Made by a program: the position numbers and the translations under genes. Below, piece by piece: positions 58,041 to 64,000 of a DNA stretch of 64,000 nucleotides (its first letter is position 1; each line of letters opens with the position of its first letter). The stretch is from Erigeron canadensis. Lineage: Eukaryota > Streptophyta > Magnoliopsida > Asterales > Asteraceae. Location of the stretch: assembly GCF_010389155.1 (NCBI RefSeq), contig NC_057762.1, positions 39,120,055-39,184,054 on the forward strand. Direction: 5' to 3'. Under the pieces are notes generated by a model that saw nothing but the letters and a program-made list of their open reading frames with translations, ran no database searches and was not told where the DNA came from.

Positions 58041-58289
58041 TGTATTTAATTTACTTTTTTACATAATTTCAAATCTATTTTAAATCATTTATTGTTTAGG
58101 AGTTTATTTTCTTTCACTAAATAAAAGGTTTTCTTCATCAAAAAAGTTTATGACATATTAATAGAGAAGGTTTTCAAATGTAGATGACCTGATCTGGATA
58201 TTTCTTCTTGATCACCCAAAATGTTTGCATATTTGAATTTGAAACATCACATACAACTTAACGCTAACTAGAAATATGTTGTTGCCAAG

Positions 58290-58560
58290 CATATATCAAC
58301 TGCGGTTACGACGCTGGTCTGGTGGTGGCGACAACGAGAAATAGGGCGGTAGAGTGGTGGCAGTGGCGAGTGATAGTAGCGGCGACGGTGCTGGTGTTAT
58401 TAATTGATGTAAAAAGGATACTGTAACTATTTTAAAAGTTGAGAAATATATATATTGTAACATACATCATTAAAGGTGAGAGACAATATAGTCATTTTGT
58501 GTCTTTTTTATAAGGAAAAAAGGGGAGGTGTTTCCGCTTTATTTAGTCTTATAGATAGAT
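58290..58560 (-). mobile_element. Helitron-like element, family B type
   Basis: On the minus strand it starts near TCTATCTATAAGACTAAA and moves from AT-rich to GGCGG/GGTGG-rich sequence (58310-58395), as at 26650-26958. Its 3' end is unclear. Confidence 0.4.
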
Positions 58561-58972
58561 ATGAGATTAATCAAGGCCCTCTCCAAAAATGTAAGAAAAA
58601 AAATTGGGCCTAAGACAAAATGAATATGCCCTAAAATTATAAAAGTTTAACATTATCTTTGTTGATTTTTCAATTGCATATCTTCGTTATCAAACTCTCA
58701 CTTAATGTGCTATTGAGTTTTTTGTTTAGGGCTTAAATATTAAAGATAATCAATCCTAAAGCTACAAAACCTAATTTTCTTAGCCTTTACACCCTAAGCT
58801 TGTACCCTCTTTGTCTTATTTCAAAGACGTCTTTAAGATTAATCTGTGTAGTAAAGGTTTTTATGTGATCAAGAAGAAGGTTTAAATCTTGACATATACT
58901 CATAATAGATTAGTATTAATCGGTATAATTTAGTGGGTTGTGATCATTTGAAAATTAAAATTTTCAATGAAA

Positions 58973-59236
58973 TTAGAAAACTGGTCAAAACACATTTTGA
59001 TCTGAATTTAACACAATGTGTTTTTAATTTTTTTAGAAAACACATTGTATTACGTTCATATCACAGTGTGTTTGACCAGTTTTTAATTTTCACGCGCTAT
59101 CGAAAACACAATGTGATTTAAAACTTAACACAATGTGTTTTTAGATTACACAATAAAAACACATTGTTTTTAAAAAAAACACATTGTGTTGAATTCTGAT
59201 CACAATACGTTTTGGCCAATTTTTTACCTTTTCACG
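58973..59236. repeat. Fold-back region with repeated AACACAATGTGTT palindromes
   Basis: About nine copies of AACACA-TGTG-type half or whole palindromes occur in both orientations within 260 bp. Outer arms ACTGGTCAAAACACATTTTGATC and its inverse (from TTGGCC to GATCAC) pair. A middle copy (TGTTTGACCAGTTTTTAATTTT) suggests two fused elements. Confidence 0.65.
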
Positions 59237-61993
59237 TAAGTTTTAGTTTTTAAAGTAACATTTCAAATAATTTAGTTGTACTGTCAAGAAAAAAAATACA
59301 CTTTCTAGCGCACAAGTAATTATTCTAAGAAAAAGTTGTTGATGATAAACCGTTACCATCAATAAAAAATGGCAGGGATCAAAAGTCATGAAATTAAAGC
59401 CATCAACTATCACTGCACAGTGCACGTACGCATAAAGAATGATTTACAGTGTGCAAAACAATGTTTTAAAGACATGTAATTCGGATACGCGGCTGATGAT
59501 TCTGAAGCACATCCATCCATCCATCTTAAACATTATCTCAATGTTTGATGTGCAAGTTTTAGGTAATGATTGCTCATATGATTTGGAAGTACATTTGATT
59601 TAAACAACAATTAACAAAGATATTAAAAAAAACGTAAGATTGAAGGAATCTAACCAATTACACTATTCAGTTGATAATGCAATATCTCTCTATCAAATCT
59701 ATCAAATTAACAAGTTTTGCCAAAAGTGACCCCTAAAAATATCTAACCTATAATTTCATTTTTTGCTGTTGGTAAACATAGAAATTCTGGTGTACCTTGT
59801 GTACACGTTTATGTAAACTTTTGAGAGTTGGCTCACGAAATTTCTGACAATAATTTTCCTTCGGATTTTTTATTGATGAACCGACCATTTTATTGAATTG
59901 CATTTGTATTGTACAACTAGCAAGATGCCATTTCAAAACGTTAGAATGTAGAACATTTTGGAGTGTATATTATTTGGACTAAAATCAATCCAGTTACTAT
60001 TAACAAAATACTTTGTTAATTAGTAATTGATATAATTAAGGAGATGATAGAAAAAAACTCTTTGTGCTCAAAGTAGGAATTTGTGACTTGTGACATTTGC
60101 ATGTTGGTCAAAAAGAAAGAAAGCTATTTTAGAAGCCGGGCCAATTTAGGCCATGCGTCCATGCTTATAGTCACCCCACTTCATGTGATGAGATGTACAT
60201 AGCTAATAAGGAATGGTAGGTTCTAACTAGTTGACCATCGTTTTAATTAGTACGTACACCAATTATATATATAGTGGTACATGTTTTTAGCCACAAAAGA
60301 ATAAGCACAAAAGGAACACGTATATGTGTCTTACAATATGCACTGAATCCACTGATCAATAGATCATGATGTCAATATCATCAACATCTAAGTTTTGTAA
60401 CTCTATATGTCTGGATTTTATTGCACGAATTATGAAAAAACATATTCGGTTTTGCTACCACATAGTCTATATATATTTGTAAGATGTTTATCTTTCATAA
60501 GCTAGATTTTCTTGTAAATTAAACCAAATACCAATAAACAAACAGAGTTACACGATAATATTCGAATTGGAGAAATTATCCATACCATGAATTGCACCAA
60601 AGTCCAATTTAACGGTTAAAACAGAGTATGTAAAATAGAAAAGATAAGATACATTTTGGTAAGATATATATTGTACATGATATATAAAAATAGTGTGGGA
60701 CTACTCACACGTGTGATAAGTGGTCCATTTGAGTTTATGCAGAGGAAGTTTTGTTTGGTAGAGTCAATGTCAACATCATAATCATAGATACATAAATTAT
60801 ATATTCTACGCTTGTACTTCGACCACCCAATTTATTATACTAGATCAAATATAAAAGCAGATCGATGCATGGTGGCCGGAAAGACTCAATTTATATATGT
60901 AAAAACATTTGTTCAAACGGCCTCAAACATTGACTTCGATCTCGTATATATATACATACATCAAGTCGATCTCACGTGCTTTCTTTCCATACATTTGATA
61001 TATATAATTAACTATTACAAATTACGTACGTTGTATAAATCTGTATGCTACACAAGATCATAAACTAGTACTATTAATAGGTATATATATAGATAGATAT
61101 ATATAATATAAAATTTATATATATATAAAGATGATAGAAAGGAACGGGAAGTAGGAAAGTATGGTGAAGTTTGTCTTTAATAGGCAAATTAATCATAACT
61201 TTTTTCCTTCACTACATGTCTAGATGACCCCAGCACTGATCAACTTAACTTTTTTCATATTTATTACGAGTATATAAAGAATAATGAATTTGAGTGGTGA
61301 TCGACAAAAGTATGAAAGAAAAAAGGTTTGTATAACCAAAGTCATCATCGTTGCCTTGTGGATGATGGCGAGGTTTTTGTTCTATACCATGTTTGATTCC
61401 TTTCTTTCTTCACACACACTCTCTCCATTTGCCTTTAGCTAGCTAGATAATGTCCCATCTAAAATCCATAGAAAAATTTCATCCATTTTGAACTGTATTA
61501 TGTCGGTTTTTTATATATATGATCAAATTAATGCTTTGTTAATTAATTCAAAGTACTACTCCAATTGATATGTGTTATCTAAGAAAGACGTACGGGCCTA
61601 TATGGAAAGTTACTTGATAGAAACAATCTTCTCTATATAATCGCATGACAACTCAATGGTTTTATCCGCCTTTTGGTATAGAATAATGCATGCAGAGTCA
61701 CGTCGTGTCTCATCTACAGTACCCCAAGCTATACTAATTAAGAAATCTCGATCTTTGTTCAAGTATAAACAATATATGTAAACTATGCCAAGGGTCACGT
61801 AGTCTTCAGGCGTGCACGTGTAATGGATAGTTGGTATGTTTGTAGGGCACCATATATATAATAGAAGCTCGAAAGATGCAATGTACACGATAGAAAAGGC
61901 AAACAGAACAGTTGTCTACTTTTGACTTGTACATAGTTATCAATTAGACATGAAGACCAGACCGGGTACGGAATAGTAGTACTTTACGTATGC

Positions 61994-61994
61994 A

Positions 61995-62025
<31 letters not shown>

Positions 62026-62070
62026 GATGGTGGGTGAACACTATATATGTATGGATGGTGGGTGAACACT
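61994..62070. repeat. (AT)n microsatellite with a 28-bp tandem duplication
   Basis: An AT run to about 62020 overlaps the first of two perfect 28-bp units (62015-62042 and 62043-62070) beginning ATATATGTATGGATGG. Confidence 0.88.
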
Positions 62071-62557
62071 TGCATATATACTTACTTATCACACGCTTTG
62101 GATCCTCCTTCACACAAAAATTCTATTGTATTCGTGGAGTATCTTCAGCCTTTGTAAAAGTCATCTCCCCCCCTTTTTTTTTTTTTAAAAAAAAGATCTA
62201 CTACGATATACGGATCGATCTCATTAATAGCAATCTTAGTTACCACCAATTGATATTAACGAGTCTTCTAAATGTAAGGATATGCAACCGAGTATCCGAG
62301 TGGTAGAGTTTACGACGTGCATCTTAAGGGGTTATTCAAATGAACATTTAGATGGTGCTATAAATCATGGTTTAGGGATCTAAGATGTCAACTTGCTAGT
62401 CCAGGAGATCATTTCTCTCTAAGATCATACTACAAGATATACTACAATGGGATATATTTGTTACCTGACTTTGTCACTGCATGCATTACAAGATCCTATT
62501 TTGAACTCATTAACGAAATAAGTTAAAACGGTAACAAGTCGTCCAAAGTGTATTGTC

Positions 62558-62875
62558 CAGAGGTGGAGCTAGGATTTCACGTTGAGAGGGGCTCAACCGT
62601 ATTTCTTTCCCAATTGTATAAAAGATAATGTGAAAGACAATCATTTAATAAAATGTTAGTAAAATAGAATTTTATTGTGATAGTTTACTTTTATAGACCA
62701 AATGTAAAGGTTTTATTTGAATTGTCATGGCTAGAAATCATACATTTATAGAATGGGGGTGGCTTGCTTCAAAAAAACCTTTGTATTAGTTAGCTATGAG
62801 CTAGCATTACAATGGAAAAAATGAATGGTTGGCGGGGCTAAACACCCCCCAGTCCTCCTACTAGCTCCACCCCTG
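62558..62875. mobile_element. hAT-like MITE
   Basis: The ends are CAGAGGTGGAGCTAGGA and, inverted, CAGGGGTGGAGCTAGTAGGA. The flanks GTATTGTC and CTATTGCC match at 6 of 8 bases, as expected from an old 8-bp duplication. It is 318 bp and non-coding. It resembles 38494-38661. Confidence 0.65.
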
Positions 62876-64000
62876 CTATTGCCGTAATACTTTCAATGTC
62901 CTAAATCATTAAGTTAATCCTTACACGCTCATCAGTAATCATACAATTTTACTGGCACACATGAGGATAAGCGTACATCCAACATCAATTAGATCAATTA
63001 AAATGCAGAACATGACTCCCTCCTACCAAAAGAATGTATACATTGTATTTGGCCTTTGTGAATATTCAAACATGACAACCAGAATTGATCATGTTCTGGC
63101 TTTCCTAAAAGAAAAAATCAAATAAAATTCAGTACAACGACCATGAAAATAGACATGGAGGCCAGGAATCACAAAGGTGACAAGGGCAAACATACAAAAC
63201 ACGATCAGCATCCTATGTAGTCAAAATGTCAAATCTTATAACTACAACGACCATGGATCCTCCAACGTAGCAAAAGATATTTTTAACAAACATGACCATG
63301 ATAGCACACTCAAAAAGGGTATGATAATTAAACTCATCTGAGACACAAAACTTTAAGTTTCTTTAAATATCATGAAATAATGATTATCATGCAAATCTGC
63401 TGACTATTATAGCAAGTGATTTTGCTAATGTACAAAAAGCTAAATACATTATGTAATATAAATATTAATCCAAGAACCTTAGTCAAACTTTCTTTAGAAC
63501 TGTCCAATGGGAGGGCTGGTTTATACAAACATATAACCGCTGACTCTATTCAGTGGATCCTTAAGTAGTATTTAGGCCACATTTGTGGGCAAAAGAGGTA
63601 GGCTTTCTTGTTATATGAACTTGGAGTTAGGAAAAGATTAGAAGTACAGATGGATTGAGGGCTCAACTTGAGCAGATGAAAAGAATTAGAAAAGAATTAT
63701 TAGTTAAAGTTCAAGGATCGGGCCAATTTAGTTAGGTAGGAACGTATCTTTAAATCAACCTGCACGCCTTCAAATCGTACTTAGGTCGTAAGCATATGCG
63801 GATGCTTCTCATTTTCATTACTGTGTAGCTCGCCTGCGTTCTGACATATATAAGATGAAGTAATTAGCATTTACTACAAAGAAGAAAAAAGATATATGAG
63901 AGAAGCAATATGGTAAATGTAGAGATGGCTAATAGGCGAGTTGGGTAGGTTTAATTAAAACGGACAATATTGTAAACATGCCAAATGGGGCAAGGGTCAA

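Larger units (their letters stand above)
53533..64000. other. Long gene-poor region
   Basis: The first few hundred bases are the BKI1 promoter, with pyrimidine-rich tracts. No exon, RNA gene or domain was found up to the window end. Helitron-like and fold-back repeats, tandem repeats and a hAT MITE are listed separately. Stretches such as 59240-61980 and 62876-64000 showed nothing recognisable. Confidence 0.5.

Noticed and set aside
61610..61888. Minus-strand frame of 92 aa
   Set aside because: No domain, poor start context, and codon use indistinguishable from the AT-rich flanks.
62285..62345. tRNA-like sequence (CCGAGTATCCGAGTGGTAGAG)
   Set aside because: It has an A-box-like part, but I could not form an acceptor stem, anticodon arm or a proper B box at the right distance. 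At most it is a SINE scrap.
63040..63130. A possible exon-like stretch (AGAATTGATCATGTTCTGGC) followed by an open frame
   Set aside because: Too short, with no convincing splice partners on either side and no family match I can recognise.

Overview
The window is nuclear DNA of a flowering plant, almost certainly a eudicot. The genes have spliced plant structures, the protein set is plant-specific (a PSI antenna protein, a chloroplast-movement protein, a chloroplast import component, a brassinosteroid regulator), and AT-rich intergenic DNA is full of plant transposon families. The style of the repeats and proteins suggests an asterid, perhaps Asteraceae, but nothing here proves it.

Eight protein-coding genes can be supported. 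From left to right: the 3' part of LHCA5 (+, 82-748), tail to tail with a WEB1-type coiled-coil gene (-, 1463-3953); the splicing factor SLU7 (+, 11435-16253, six coding exons, 535 aa); TIC22 (-, 18787-23742, eight exons, 301 aa); three short genes for two-EF-hand proteins (+, 29228-29500, 37033-37305, 42108-42407), the first two of which are clear 90-residue paralogues; a PAH2-type phosphatidate phosphatase (lipin) (-, 42596-48149, ten exons, 905 aa); and a BKI1-type BRI1 kinase inhibitor (-, 52441-53532, one exon). I joined the exons by hand: each junction has GT-AG borders, keeps the frame, and continues the family alignment as I know it. From 53.5 kb to the end I see no gene.

The rest is a dense record of insertions, many with readable ends. 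TIC22 intron 2 holds a nested set: a PIF/Harbinger element (TTA duplication), with a MULE inside it (perfect 9-bp duplication TATATTTTA and long inverted ends), and hAT-like sequence inside that. TIC22 intron 1 is almost filled by a fold-back element. PAH2 intron 3 carries a 433-bp TRIM with two 149-bp LTRs and a tRNA-Met primer site. At 31-33.7 kb a second Harbinger element with a decayed Myb/SANT-like ORF1 has had its first four bases split by a 666-bp solo LTR. Another solo LTR (39242-39725) has a perfect ATATT duplication. At least three families of small Helitron-like elements recur on both strands, one with four copies including one inside SLU7 intron 2. Tourist-like and hAT MITEs, a SINE with a 14-15 bp duplication, and a Copia reverse-transcriptase fossil complete the picture.

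The genes do not form a pathway or operon. LHCA5, WEB1 and TIC22 concern chloroplasts, PAH2 concerns lipid turnover, BKI1 concerns hormone signalling and SLU7 concerns splicing. I found no clearly new biochemical system. The most notable things are the small EF-hand family, the nested insertions inside introns of essential genes, and the dispersed Helitron families.
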